A stretch of 64,000 bases of DNA from contig NZ_AP025514.1 in NCBI RefSeq assembly GCF_024347655.1, positions 496,001 to 560,000 of the forward strand. Reading direction: 5' to 3'. The position numbers were made by a program, and so were the translations under genes. This DNA comes from Vibrio toranzoniae (lineage in GTDB: Bacteria; Pseudomonadota; Gammaproteobacteria; Enterobacterales; Vibrionaceae). Below, in pieces: positions 16,483 to 26,097 of this stretch. A model generated the notes under the pieces. That model saw nothing but the letters and a program-made list of their open reading frames with translations. It was not told the DNA's origin and ran no database searches. Every line of letters begins with the position of its first letter. Positions within the stretch are counted from its first letter, which is position 1.

Positions 16483-16570
16483 GAAAAAAGGCTAGCATCA
16501 AGTGCTAGCCAAATATAAAAGTTAGGAAGGGTGTTGCCTTTCCTCTAAGCTAGCGTCATCAACGCTAGCC
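16483..16570 (-). terminator. Terminator and hairpin cluster after the second gltD
   Basis: Three hairpins lie between the gltD stop and the next promoter region. Reading the minus strand, the last one (GGCTAGCA / TGCTAGCC, 16490-16510) ends in a run of T and is a proper intrinsic terminator. The first (GCTAGCG / CGCTAGC, 16549-16569) and a middle one (AGGAAGG / CCTTTCCT region, 16524-16544) lack a T run. Four copies of the palindrome GCTAGC allow alternative pairings. Confidence 0.8.
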
Positions 16571-16579
16571 CGAGAAATA

Positions 16580-18049
16580 TTATGCGGAAAGCATGAGTGA
16601 ATCCGCTTTCGCTTCTAAGTTTGAGTTACCCATTAAGAAATCATCAATGGCAATGGCACATTCACGACCTTCATTAATACAACGTACAACCAGAGATTGA
16701 CCAGTACGCATATCACCAGCAGCGAAAACGCCTTTCTGGTTCGTCGCAAAACCTTCAGAAGCGACGTTACCGCGCTCGTCCAGTTTAATGTCTAGTTGAG
16801 CAAGTACGCCTGTTGGCTCTGGGTGTAAGAAGCCCATTGCAAGAAATGCCATGTCACAAGGAATAACACGTTCAGAGTTCGCTACTTCATCAAAACCTGG
16901 ACGCTCACCTGGTTTTGCGTCTTGCCAAACGATGTCAGCAATACGTAGGCCCGTCACTTGACCTTGATCGTTACCGATGAACTCTTTGGTTAAGATGTTC
17001 CAGTGACGTTCACACCCTTCTTCGTGAGAAGTGGTGGTTTTCATGATCATTGGGTATTGAGGCCAAGGCATGTTTGCAGGGCGCTTCTCTGGTGGGATCG
17101 GCATGATCTCAACCTGAGTAATGCTTGCTGCCTTATGACGGTTTGATGTGCCCACACAGTCAGAACCCGTATCACCACCACCGATAACCACAATGTGCTT
17201 ATCTTTAGCGTGAATCTCTTCTGTCTTAAGGTCTAAGTCGTTAGCACGGCGGTTGTTTTGACCAAGGAATTCCATGGCAAAGTGAACGCCTTCCAGCTCA
17301 CGACCTGGGATTGGCAAGTCGCGCGGAACCGTAGAACCACCCGTTAGCAATACCACATCAAACTCTTGGCGCAGCTGTTGAGCATTAACATCAACACCGA
17401 TGTGTTGGTTAACTTTAAACTCAACGCCAGCTTCAGCCATTAGGTTGATCTTACGATCAATCACGTCCATACCCAGTTTAAAATCTGGGATACCGAAGCG
17501 CAGTAGGCCACCCACTTTCTCGTCACGTTCAAATACCGTCACAGAGTGACCAGCGCTGTTTAACTGCTCAGCTGCGGCTAGACCTGCTGGGCCTGAACCG
17601 ATAACAGCGACAGTTTTACCTGTGCGATAGCGTGGTGTTTTAGGCTTTGCGTACCCTTCACGGTACGCAGTTTCTACAATCGTTTTCTCGATATTACAGA
17701 TAGTGATTGGATCTTGGTTGATGCCAAGAACACAGGCACTTTCACAAGGAGCAGGGCAAACACGACCCGTAAACTCAGGAAAGTTGTTGGTAGAGCTTAG
17801 AATGTTCCAAGCTTCTTCCCAGCTGTCACGATATACCGCGTCATTGAACTCTGGGATGATGTTACCAATCGGACAGCCGTTGTGACAGAAAGGTACGCCA
17901 CAGTCCATGCAACGAGAGGCTTGAGTATTGATCTTGTTACCAAACTCTTCGTTAAGTACGAACTCTTTGTTGTCTTCGATACGAACTGACGGGTCGAGCT
18001 TCTTTGGAAGCTCACGACCGTGTTCTAAAAATCCAGTAGGCTTACCCAT
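16580..18049 (-). CDS. gltD: Glutamate synthase small subunit, second (divergent) copy
   Basis: This is the electron-input subunit of the second glutamate synthase. The 489 residues carry cysteine motifs CMDCGVPFCHNGCPIGN and CPAPCESAC, the FAD fold [15 protein letters not shown] near residue 145, and the NADPH fold IVVIGGGDTGSDC near residue 285. The C-terminal third differs clearly from the other gltD in this window (for example an HEEGCERHWN segment), so this is an old paralogue and not a recent duplicate. Its ATG overlaps the stop of the upstream gltB by one base (TAATG) and is preceded by GGAGG, indicating translational coupling. Confidence 0.95.
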   Translation of the reverse strand: MGKPTGFLEHGRELPKKLDPSVRIEDNKEFVLNEEFGNKINTQASRCMDCGVPFCHNGCPIGNIIPEFNDAVYRDSWEEAWNILSSTNNFPEFTGRVCPAPCESACVLGINQDPITICNIEKTIVETAYREGYAKPKTPRYRTGKTVAVIGSGPAGLAAAEQLNSAGHSVTVFERDEKVGGLLRFGIPDFKLGMDVIDRKINLMAEAGVEFKVNQHIGVDVNAQQLRQEFDVVLLTGGSTVPRDLPIPGRELEGVHFAMEFLGQNNRRANDLDLKTEEIHAKDKHIVVIGGGDTGSDCVGTSNRHKAASITQVEIMPIPPEKRPANMPWPQYPMIMKTTTSHEEGCERHWNILTKEFIGNDQGQVTGLRIADIVWQDAKPGERPGFDEVANSERVIPCDMAFLAMGFLHPEPTGVLAQLDIKLDERGNVASEGFATNQKGVFAAGDMRTGQSLVVRCINEGRECAIAIDDFLMGNSNLEAKADSLMLSA

Positions 18050-21000
18050 TATACTGCCTCCACTTCTTCCGTTTGTGCCTGTTGTGCTTCAGCTTTACGC
18101 TTTTCAAGAACCGCTTTGTAGTCGCGAGGCATGACTTTAACCAGTGATGCAACACTTGCTTCAAAGTTATCTAGGAAAGACTGAGCAACTTCACTTCCTG
18201 TGAATTCAACATGCTTAGTTAGCATATCTAGTAGAAGATCTTTATCTTCTTGTTCAATTGGATCTAGGTCGACAAGTTCCGAGTTAAGCTTGGTTTCGAA
18301 GTCACCCGCTTTATCCCAAACATAAGCCACACCGCCACTCATACCAGCAGCAAAGTTACGACCTGTTGAGCCGAGAATAATTGCAACACCGCCAGTCATG
18401 TATTCACAACCGTGGTCACCAACGCCTTCAACAACAACCTTCGCACCAGAGTTACGAACACAGAAACGTTCGCCAGCCATACCGCGAATGAAAGATTCAC
18501 CTGAAGTCGCACCGTAGAAACATACGTTACCTACCACGATGTTGTCTTCAGCAACGATAGTCGATTTCGCATCTGGGTACAGTACCAACGTACCGCCAGA
18601 CAGACCTTTACCCCAGTAATCGTTCGCGTCGCCTTCTACTTCGAACTTAACGCCTTTCGCCAGGAATGCCCCGAACGATTGACCCGCGCTACCGTGGAAC
18701 TTAACGTTCATTGGTTGTGGCAAACCTTGGTCTTTGTAAACCTTCGAGATTTCGTTCGACAGCATGGTGCCCGTAGAGCGGTCTGTGTTGATGATAGGGA
18801 AGCTCGCATTCACGGCTTCGCCTTTCTCAAGTGCAGGCATCGCGGCTTGAATCAACTTACGGTCTAGAACGTCTTCAAGGTTGTGGTTTTGTTGTGTCTG
18901 GTTGTAGATACCATCTTCTTCACGAGCATGCTCAATATGCAGAACTGGTGTTAGGTCTAGGTTCTTGTACTTCCAGTGACCGATGTCATCACGAACTTTC
19001 AGTTTGTGAGATTGCCCAACCATTTCATCGATAGAACGAAAGCCAAGTTCAGCCATGACTTCACGTAGGCCTTCAGCCATGTATTGGAAGAAAGTCACTA
19101 CGTCTTCTACACGGCCGTCGAAACGCTCACGTAGAGTTTTGTTCTGTGTTGCGATGCCAACAGGGCATGTATTCTTGTGACACTTACGCATCATAATACA
19201 GCCTTCAACCACTAGCGCTGCTGTTGCTACGCCCCATTCTTCAGCGCCAAGTAACGTTGCAACGGCAAGGTCACGTGGTGTTTTCATCTGACCATCAGAC
19301 TGAACAACGATACGGTTACGTAGGCCGTTTTTCAGTAGTGTTTGGTGCGTTTCCGCTAGACCCAGTTCCCAAGGCAGACCAGTGTGACGGATAGAAGACA
19401 TCGGAGATGCACCCGTACCACCATCAAAACCTGCGATAAGTACTACGTCAGCTTTCGCTTTTGCTACACCTGATGCAATCGTCCCTACGCCAGCCTCTGA
19501 TACTAGCTTCACGTTTACACGGCCGTTACGGTTCGCGTTTTTCAGATCGTAGATTAGCTGAGCCAAATCTTCGATTGAGTAGATATCGTGGTGTGGCGGT
19601 GGCGAGATAAGACCTACGCCCGGAGTCGAGTGACGCGTTGCGCCGATCCAGTCATCAACCTTATCACCAGGTAGTTGACCACCCTCACCAGGCTTCGCAC
19701 CTTGAGCCATCTTGATTTGCAGCTCATCAGCGTTAGATAGGTAGTAAGACGTTACACCAAAGCGACCAGAAGCCACCTGTTTGATAGCTGAACGTTCCCA
19801 GTCACCGTTTTCTTTACGTTCGAAACGTGCTGGGTCTTCACCACCTTCACCTGAGTTTGATTTCGCGCCAATGCGGTTCATTGCAACAGCCAGTGTTGAG
19901 TGAGCCTCATGCGAGATTGAACCAAAGCTCATTGCGCCAGTAGCGAAACGCTTAAGGATGTTCTCAATTGGTTCTACTTCTGCTAGAGGAATAGAGCCTG
20001 CAGGGTTCTTGATGAAATCAAGTTGGCTACGTAGCGTTGCTGCGTTGTCGCCTTGGTCATCGACTGCTTTTGCGTACTTCTTGAACTGACCGTAATCTTT
20101 GTTACGCGTCGACTCTTGAAGTAGAGAAATCGTTTCTGGGTTGAATAAGTGTTTCTCACCACGTTGTTTCCACTGGTAAACACCACCAACATCAAGGATT
20201 TGAGCTGGGATTTCACGAGCTGGGTAACCAACACGGTGGCGAACAAGCACTTCACGTGCGATATCGTCGATCGTTAGACCTTGGATACGAGAAACAGTAC
20301 CAGTGAAGTATTTTTCAACCACTGATTTGCTTACACCAAGTGCTTCAAAAATTTGTGCACCGTGGTAAGACTGCAGCGTAGAGATCCCCATTTTAGAGAA
20401 GATCTTCAGTAGACCGCCGTTAACACCTTTACGGTAGTTATCGAAGAACTCGCGTGGGTGTACGTTTGGATCGAGCTTTTTAGTACGTTGCAGTTCAATA
20501 ATCGTTTCAATCACTAGATATGGGTTTACGGCGTTTGCACCATACCCGATAAGCGTTGCAAAGTGGTGCGTTTCACGAGCATCGCCCGTTTCAACCACGA
20601 TGTCACACTTAGCACGTAAACCTTTGCGGATTAGGTGGTGGTGAACCGCGCCAACTGCCAGCATCGCTGGTATAGCGGCGTGGTTTGAGTTAACCGCACG
20701 GTCTGTCAGCAGGATGATAGAGTAACCATCAATCACGGCATCTTCAGCATATTGGCAGATGCGTTTTAACGCACGTTCCAATTTCCCTTCACCACCGTTT
20801 GCCTGGAATACGATATCAAGTGTCTTTGATTGCAGGTGATCGTTATCGATTGCACGCAGTTTTTCTAACTCAGAGTTAGATAGAACTGGCGATTCAAGTT
20901 CTACTTTTTGACAGTGTTCCGGTGTTTCAGCAAGTAGGTTCTGATCTTTACCTAGGTAGGTGTTCAGAGACATCACCATACGCTCACGAATCGGGTCGAT

Positions 21001-22596
21001 TGGCGGGTTAGTTACTTGAGCAAACAGCTGTTTGAAGTAGTTTGAAAGGTGCTGCGATTGGTGAGAAAGAATCGCTAGCGGCCAGTCAGCACCCATTGCA
21101 GAAAGCGGCTCATAGCCCGTTTTCGCAAGCGGTAGAATGATTTCGTTTACTTCTTCAGAGCTCACGCCAAACGATTGTTGTTTGTGCAGAAGTTTCTCTG
21201 GAGAAGGTTGGTTAGATTCGTTGCTCGCATCTGGTAGCTTTTTCAAGCTCAGAAGGTTCTCTTCAACCCATTTCTCGTAAGGTTGCGCTTTCGCGATACC
21301 ATCTTTTACTTCTTCATCAGAAATAATACGGCCTTGCTCAAGGTCAGCAACGAAGATACGACCAGGTTGTAGACGACCACGGTATTCAACGTTTTCTGGT
21401 GCGATTTCAACGACGCCAGACTCAGACGCCATGACTAGGAAGTCGTCTTTTGTCACTGTGTAACGAGAAGGGCGCAGACCGTTACGGTCAAGCGTTGCAC
21501 CAACTTGAACACCGTCGGTGAAACATACTGATGCAGGGCCATCCCATGGTTCCATTACGTTCGCATGGTATTGGTAGAACGCACGACGAGTTGAATCCAT
21601 GTTTTTGTTTTCTTGCCATGCTTCCGGGATCATCATCATCAACGCGTGTGGCAGAGTACGACCTGAAAGAACAAGTAGCTCAAGCGCCATATCGAAGTTT
21701 GATGAATCCGAGCTACCTTCCTGACAGATAGGCAGTAGCATGTCGATTTCAGCTTGTGTAAACAGATCCGATTCGAGGATTGCTTCACGTGCTTTCATCC
21801 AGTTTAGGTTGCCGCGAACCGTGTTAATTTCGCCATTGTGCGCGATATAACGGAAAGGCTGAGCCAGACGCCAACGTGGGAATGTATTGGTAGAGAAGCG
21901 AGAGTGTACTAGTGCTAGAGCTGTCACCATGGTTGGGTTTTGCAGGTCTAGGAAGTACTGAGGAACTTGTTCTGTTGTTAGCTGACCTTTGTACACCAAT
22001 GTTTTGTAAGACATTGAGTTGATGTAGAAGTCATCACCAATGTTTGACACGCTTTCTAGGCATACACGAACAGTGTAGTTACGTAGAACATACAGTTTGC
22101 GTTCAAGCTCTTCTGGAGTAATACCGGGGCCGCCAGAGATAAATACGTGTTCAAATTGAGGTTCAGTGCTTAGTGGGTCAGCACCAATCATTGAATTGTC
22201 CGTTGGAAGTTCACGGTAACCGATAACTTCTAACTCTAGGCGTTGTGCATTGCGTTCTAGAATGTCACGACACTGTGCACGTTTGTGTTCATCTTTCGGG
22301 AAAAGTACAACACCAACGCCATATTTTTCAAAAGATGGCAGTTTAATTCCAAGTTTTACGGCTTCTTCTAGTAAGAATTCGTGTGGCTTCTGTAGCAGGA
22401 TACCTGCACCATCACCAGAACACGGGTCACAGCCTTGGCCGCCACGGTGTTCCATACGTGCAAGCATATCGAGTGCTTGAGTTACTACATCATGAGATTT
22501 GCGATTCTTTAGATGCGCAACAAAACCGATACCACAAGCGTCATGCTCCAGTTCAGGAGTATACAGACCCTGTGAGTTCTGCTCTTGATCTACCAT
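18049..22596 (-). CDS. gltB: Glutamate synthase large subunit, second copy (Bacillus GltA-like lineage)
   Basis: A 1515-residue large subunit with the same order as other bacterial enzymes: Ntn amidotransferase with nucleophile Cys21 (LEHDACGIGFVAHL), central domain, FMN barrel with GEGGEDPARF and 3Fe-4S motif CIMMRKCHKNTC, and a C-terminal beta-helix. The N-terminal stretch QGLYTPELEHDACGIG is much closer to my memory of Bacillus GltA than to E. coli GltB, so this is a different lineage from the gltB at 11693-16156. The cell therefore encodes two GOGAT enzymes in tandem. The start has a GGAAGGATG ribosome site. Which cofactor or condition favours this copy is not visible. Confidence 0.96.
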   Translation of the reverse strand: MVDQEQNSQGLYTPELEHDACGIGFVAHLKNRKSHDVVTQALDMLARMEHRGGQGCDPCSGDGAGILLQKPHEFLLEEAVKLGIKLPSFEKYGVGVVLFPKDEHKRAQCRDILERNAQRLELEVIGYRELPTDNSMIGADPLSTEPQFEHVFISGGPGITPEELERKLYVLRNYTVRVCLESVSNIGDDFYINSMSYKTLVYKGQLTTEQVPQYFLDLQNPTMVTALALVHSRFSTNTFPRWRLAQPFRYIAHNGEINTVRGNLNWMKAREAILESDLFTQAEIDMLLPICQEGSSDSSNFDMALELLVLSGRTLPHALMMMIPEAWQENKNMDSTRRAFYQYHANVMEPWDGPASVCFTDGVQVGATLDRNGLRPSRYTVTKDDFLVMASESGVVEIAPENVEYRGRLQPGRIFVADLEQGRIISDEEVKDGIAKAQPYEKWVEENLLSLKKLPDASNESNQPSPEKLLHKQQSFGVSSEEVNEIILPLAKTGYEPLSAMGADWPLAILSHQSQHLSNYFKQLFAQVTNPPIDPIRERMVMSLNTYLGKDQNLLAETPEHCQKVELESPVLSNSELEKLRAIDNDHLQSKTLDIVFQANGGEGKLERALKRICQYAEDAVIDGYSIILLTDRAVNSNHAAIPAMLAVGAVHHHLIRKGLRAKCDIVVETGDARETHHFATLIGYGANAVNPYLVIETIIELQRTKKLDPNVHPREFFDNYRKGVNGGLLKIFSKMGISTLQSYHGAQIFEALGVSKSVVEKYFTGTVSRIQGLTIDDIAREVLVRHRVGYPAREIPAQILDVGGVYQWKQRGEKHLFNPETISLLQESTRNKDYGQFKKYAKAVDDQGDNAATLRSQLDFIKNPAGSIPLAEVEPIENILKRFATGAMSFGSISHEAHSTLAVAMNRIGAKSNSGEGGEDPARFERKENGDWERSAIKQVASGRFGVTSYYLSNADELQIKMAQGAKPGEGGQLPGDKVDDWIGATRHSTPGVGLISPPPHHDIYSIEDLAQLIYDLKNANRNGRVNVKLVSEAGVGTIASGVAKAKADVVLIAGFDGGTGASPMSSIRHTGLPWELGLAETHQTLLKNGLRNRIVVQSDGQMKTPRDLAVATLLGAEEWGVATAALVVEGCIMMRKCHKNTCPVGIATQNKTLRERFDGRVEDVVTFFQYMAEGLREVMAELGFRSIDEMVGQSHKLKVRDDIGHWKYKNLDLTPVLHIEHAREEDGIYNQTQQNHNLEDVLDRKLIQAAMPALEKGEAVNASFPIINTDRSTGTMLSNEISKVYKDQGLPQPMNVKFHGSAGQSFGAFLAKGVKFEVEGDANDYWGKGLSGGTLVLYPDAKSTIVAEDNIVVGNVCFYGATSGESFIRGMAGERFCVRNSGAKVVVEGVGDHGCEYMTGGVAIILGSTGRNFAAGMSGGVAYVWDKAGDFETKLNSELVDLDPIEQEDKDLLLDMLTKHVEFTGSEVAQSFLDNFEASVASLVKVMPRDYKAVLEKRKAEAQQAQTEEVEAV

Positions 22597-23126
22597 AGAT
22601 ACATCCTTCCAGTTAAATCTAGGCGCAACTTATTTGTATAAAGTTAGCCTTGTCCTTTTATATTTATGGGTCTAAACCTGCCTATGCTGGCGGTTTGAAT
22701 CCTTTCCGTATCTCGCAGGAAAAGTATTGCGAGAAAAACAATCCTTAGTGATATCCGTTTATTTTTAGCCACAAACTAGTGGTTTATATAGGTGGGATAT
22801 GGATATCACCGACTTATTAACAAGTTTTCGTTGTAAGTAAATACACAAAAATAGCCAATATGTGTAAGTATCCTACAATTTTGTCTAGGCGAATTGCAAT
22901 GAAAGTTGACCCATGTAGACCATTTTTTTCGTTTTATTTTGAATTTAATGTCTAACAAATGTGCAACATTAGGCAAATAGAGCCGAATTTTTGCATGTTT
23001 ATTGATATTTGATAGGTTGCTCGCAAAAGGCCTTGAGTAAACTAATTGGTTGAATTTTGCAGGGATGTAATTTTTTTTCAGAAATAGAGTGATATTCATT
23101 CTTATTTACTTGAGCACTTTCAAAAT
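22597..23126. other. Divergent promoter spacer between gltB (second copy) and yhcC
   Basis: These 530 AT-rich bases separate the minus-strand gltB from the plus-strand yhcC. In E. coli the same pair is also divergent. A 97-codon open frame on the minus strand (22806-23099) has no ribosome site and low-complexity content, and I regard it as chance. I see no hairpin with a T run and no operator that I can name. Confidence 0.5.
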
Positions 23127-24080
23127 ATGCAATTACACGAGTTGGTTAACACTATCGGCCAAGACCTTCAGCGCCGTTATGGCGAAAAGGTTCACAAACT
23201 GACACTGCACGGTGGCTTTAGCTGCCCTAACCGCGACGGAACAATCGGCCGTGGTGGGTGTACTTTCTGTAATGTCGCTTCATTTGCCGACGAACAAACT
23301 CAAATTCAAAGTATTGCTGATCAGCTAAAAGCTCGTGCGGGTGAAATTGCCCGAGCTAAGAAGTACCTTGCCTATTTTCAGGCTTACACCAGTACTTATG
23401 CTGAGGTGCAAGTGCTCAAGAATATGTACGAAGAAGCGCTTAGGGCTCCAGGTGCTGATATTGTTGGTTTGTGTGTAGGAACAAGACCTGATTGTGTTCC
23501 AGATTCGGTGTTGGAACTGCTGGCGGGTTATGTGGAGCAAGGTTATGAAATATGGCTTGAGCTTGGTTTGCAAACGGCTAATGATAAGACTCTCAAACGA
23601 ATTAACCGCGGACACGATTTTGCGGTGTATGAAACGATCACCAACCGTGCACGTGCGTTAGGTATTAAGGTGTGTACTCATCTGATTGTTGGTCTACCAA
23701 AAGAGACCAAAGCGGATAATCTTGAAACCTTGGATAAGGTATTGGCGGTGGGCACCGATGGCATCAAACTGCATGGCCTGCATATTGTCGAGGGCAGTAC
23801 CATGGCTAAGGCGTGGAAAGCTGGAAAACTCGAGGCGCCAACCTTAGAGGAGTACATTGATATCGCCTGTACAATTATCCAACGCACACCTGCTCATGTG
23901 GTCTATCATCGAGTTTCTTCTGCCGCACGACGTCCAACTTTGCTTTCTCCTTTATGGTGTGAAAACCGATGGCTAGCGATGACTGAAATTGGCCGTTCGT
24001 TAGACAAGACGGGTGCCCAAGGCATTGAGACGGGCGCTGCATTTGAATACAGATTACCGGTATTAAACCGCGGGAATTGA
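23127..24080 (+). CDS. yhcC: Radical SAM protein, YhcC family (TIGR01212)
   Basis: A 317-residue iron-sulfur protein of the radical SAM superfamily. The cluster-binding cysteines are in CPNRDGTIGRGGCTFC (about residues 33-48), with the wide first spacing seen in Elp3-like and YhcC-like members. Further family marks are GLCVGTRPDCVPD, LELGLQTA and HLIVGLPKET. The substrate of YhcC is not established to my knowledge. It lies between glutamate synthase and arcB as in E. coli, which supports orthology. The ribosome site is weak. Confidence 0.92.
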   Translation: MQLHELVNTIGQDLQRRYGEKVHKLTLHGGFSCPNRDGTIGRGGCTFCNVASFADEQTQIQSIADQLKARAGEIARAKKYLAYFQAYTSTYAEVQVLKNMYEEALRAPGADIVGLCVGTRPDCVPDSVLELLAGYVEQGYEIWLELGLQTANDKTLKRINRGHDFAVYETITNRARALGIKVCTHLIVGLPKETKADNLETLDKVLAVGTDGIKLHGLHIVEGSTMAKAWKAGKLEAPTLEEYIDIACTIIQRTPAHVVYHRVSSAARRPTLLSPLWCENRWLAMTEIGRSLDKTGAQGIETGAAFEYRLPVLNRGN

Positions 24081-24173
24081 TAGATTTGAACAGAAAGTAG
24101 GTAACAGCAGATAATCCCTATAATTAGTGGTAACATTTCCCCTCACAGAATTGATGGTATAGATTGAGAGTAA

Positions 24174-25925
24174 ATGGAACAGGTTATGACTTGGTTGTGG
24201 GATAGAGCATATGGCTACGGCATCTATATCGTTATCGTATTGCTGACTATTCTCATCTGCTGGCACCTTTATTCACGTTATCAGTTACATATAGAAAAAC
24301 TTCTCGTTGCTACTCCATCACCCCTCTATTTTGTTGATGTACGAAGTGGTGAGATTTTATATGCCAATCGCCAAGCCATGCAGTTGCTCGGCATCCGCCA
24401 GCTCGGCGTTAACTTTCGTTTTCCTACTGTGGAAAGTGAAAACAGCTTCCGTCATCACCTAGCCAATCACATAAACTCTCAATCATTTGAACAGCTCTCA
24501 ATTTGGGCACTTTCTGAATTTGAGCATTTTAAGATCAACTTGGTTGGTCGCAGGATCCTTTTTAGAGGCAAAAGGGCTTGGATGATTCATGCCTCGCCTT
24601 ATAACAATACCAATGAAGAACTATCTCAAGAGGTTCGTGAGCTTAATGTCGCGCGCACTGCTTTGGACTCTTTATCTGAGTTGATCTATGTAAAAAATCA
24701 AAAGGGTGAGTTGGTCGCGAGTAATCGTTCGTTTAAAAAATTTTGGTATGGTCGCCCAGAAGAGGGCACTTTGAGTGTTTCCAATGGTGCACTAAAAGGC
24801 CGAGTGAGTGAGCGAGCATGGACCACAGACCAAGATGGAAAGGGCTGTTTGCTGGAAACCTATCAAAGCGTTTTACTTTCTCAAGATGGGGAAGCGATTG
24901 GTACGCTTTCCATCAGTCATGATGTGACCGATTGGCATGACATGCAGCAAAAACTGCGTGGCGAAATGGAAAAGCGAAAAGACACTGAGGTTGCGCTTGC
25001 TCAACGTGACACCATTTTACAAAACATCTTAGAAGCAAGCCCTGATTCTATCGGTATCTTCAACGAAAATATGGTTTACCAAGCGTGTAACAAGCCGTTT
25101 GTTGCAGCTCTTGGTATCTCTGAAGTGAGTGACTTAGTTGGTAAGCGCTTGCAAGATGTAGTGCCAAATAATATTTATATGCGCCTTTCCAATACCGATC
25201 ACCAAGTGCTTCATCAAGGCAAATCATTACGCTATATCGATAAGGTTGTTTCTAGTGATGGTGAGTGCACTTGGTATGATGTGGTGAAATCACCGTTTAA
25301 GGACCCGGCATCGAGTACAAATGGTGTGTTAATTATGGCGCGTGATATTACCGAGCGTTATCTAGCAGAGCAAAAGCTTGAAGAAGCCAATCTTGAGCTG
25401 GAACGTCTCAGCTTCATGGATAGTTTAACTGCGGTTTCGAACCGGCGACGTTTTGATGAGCAGTTGGCGGCATTGTGGTATTACCATGCTCGAGAAAAAT
25501 TGCCATTGACGATCATGCTATGTGATATCGACTTTTTTAAGGGATATAACGATTTTTACGGGCATCAACAAGGTGATAATGCGTTGATTAAAGTCTCTCA
25601 GGCATTCAAGCAGGTACTTAATCGCTCTTCGGATTGCGTGGCCCGTTATGGTGGTGAAGAGTTCGGTTTTATTCTACCGAATACGACGATTGAAGGTGCA
25701 CAGTTGGTGGCACAAAGAATTCATGATGAAGTCCTTAAATTGGGGTTGGTGCATGAGAAGTCGACAGTCTCTGAATTCATCACTGTCAGCATCGGTATTA
25801 TCTCTTATATACCGATGCCCGGTGACGAAATGGAGTCGGCGGTTGCCTTAGCAGATAGTGCGCTTTACCAAGCTAAGTCTGAGGGGCGAAATCGTTCGAT
25901 TGTGCACCCGTCTTCAACTCATTAA
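24174..25925 (+). CDS. Membrane-anchored PAS-GGDEF diguanylate cyclase
   Basis: A 583-residue signalling protein predicted to make cyclic di-GMP. One N-terminal membrane segment (about 13-33) is followed by PAS-like regions: a degenerate one near 45-130, a second near 155-260, and a clearer one near 285-400 ending in ARDITERYLAEQKL. A short coiled linker leads to a C-terminal GGDEF domain opening with LTAVSNRRRFDEQLAAL. The active-site motif is GGEEF at about 493-497, a catalytically competent variant, and RSSD sits five residues before it, matching the inhibitory I-site. It stands between yhcC and arcB, which are neighbours in E. coli. The sensed signal is unknown. Confidence 0.92.
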   Translation: MEQVMTWLWDRAYGYGIYIVIVLLTILICWHLYSRYQLHIEKLLVATPSPLYFVDVRSGEILYANRQAMQLLGIRQLGVNFRFPTVESENSFRHHLANHINSQSFEQLSIWALSEFEHFKINLVGRRILFRGKRAWMIHASPYNNTNEELSQEVRELNVARTALDSLSELIYVKNQKGELVASNRSFKKFWYGRPEEGTLSVSNGALKGRVSERAWTTDQDGKGCLLETYQSVLLSQDGEAIGTLSISHDVTDWHDMQQKLRGEMEKRKDTEVALAQRDTILQNILEASPDSIGIFNENMVYQACNKPFVAALGISEVSDLVGKRLQDVVPNNIYMRLSNTDHQVLHQGKSLRYIDKVVSSDGECTWYDVVKSPFKDPASSTNGVLIMARDITERYLAEQKLEEANLELERLSFMDSLTAVSNRRRFDEQLAALWYYHAREKLPLTIMLCDIDFFKGYNDFYGHQQGDNALIKVSQAFKQVLNRSSDCVARYGGEEFGFILPNTTIEGAQLVAQRIHDEVLKLGLVHEKSTVSEFITVSIGIISYIPMPGDEMESAVALADSALYQAKSEGRNRSIVHPSSTH

Positions 25926-26097
25926 CCCTATAAACTCTGTGATTTTGTTAACAGGTGCATTTTGGCTTAGTTAATATTTATATTGATTCATTAACCATGA
26001 TATTGCGTTGGATCTCTTGCTGCATGTGATGTAGCTAGCTTACCTCCTACCTTCAAACAAGGTAGAATACTGCTAGTCTTATCGCATGGAGCGCTAA

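Noticed and set aside
22806..23099. 97-codon minus-strand open frame in the gltB-yhcC spacer
   Set aside because: No ribosome site, AT-driven composition and no recognisable features. It lies in a promoter spacer.
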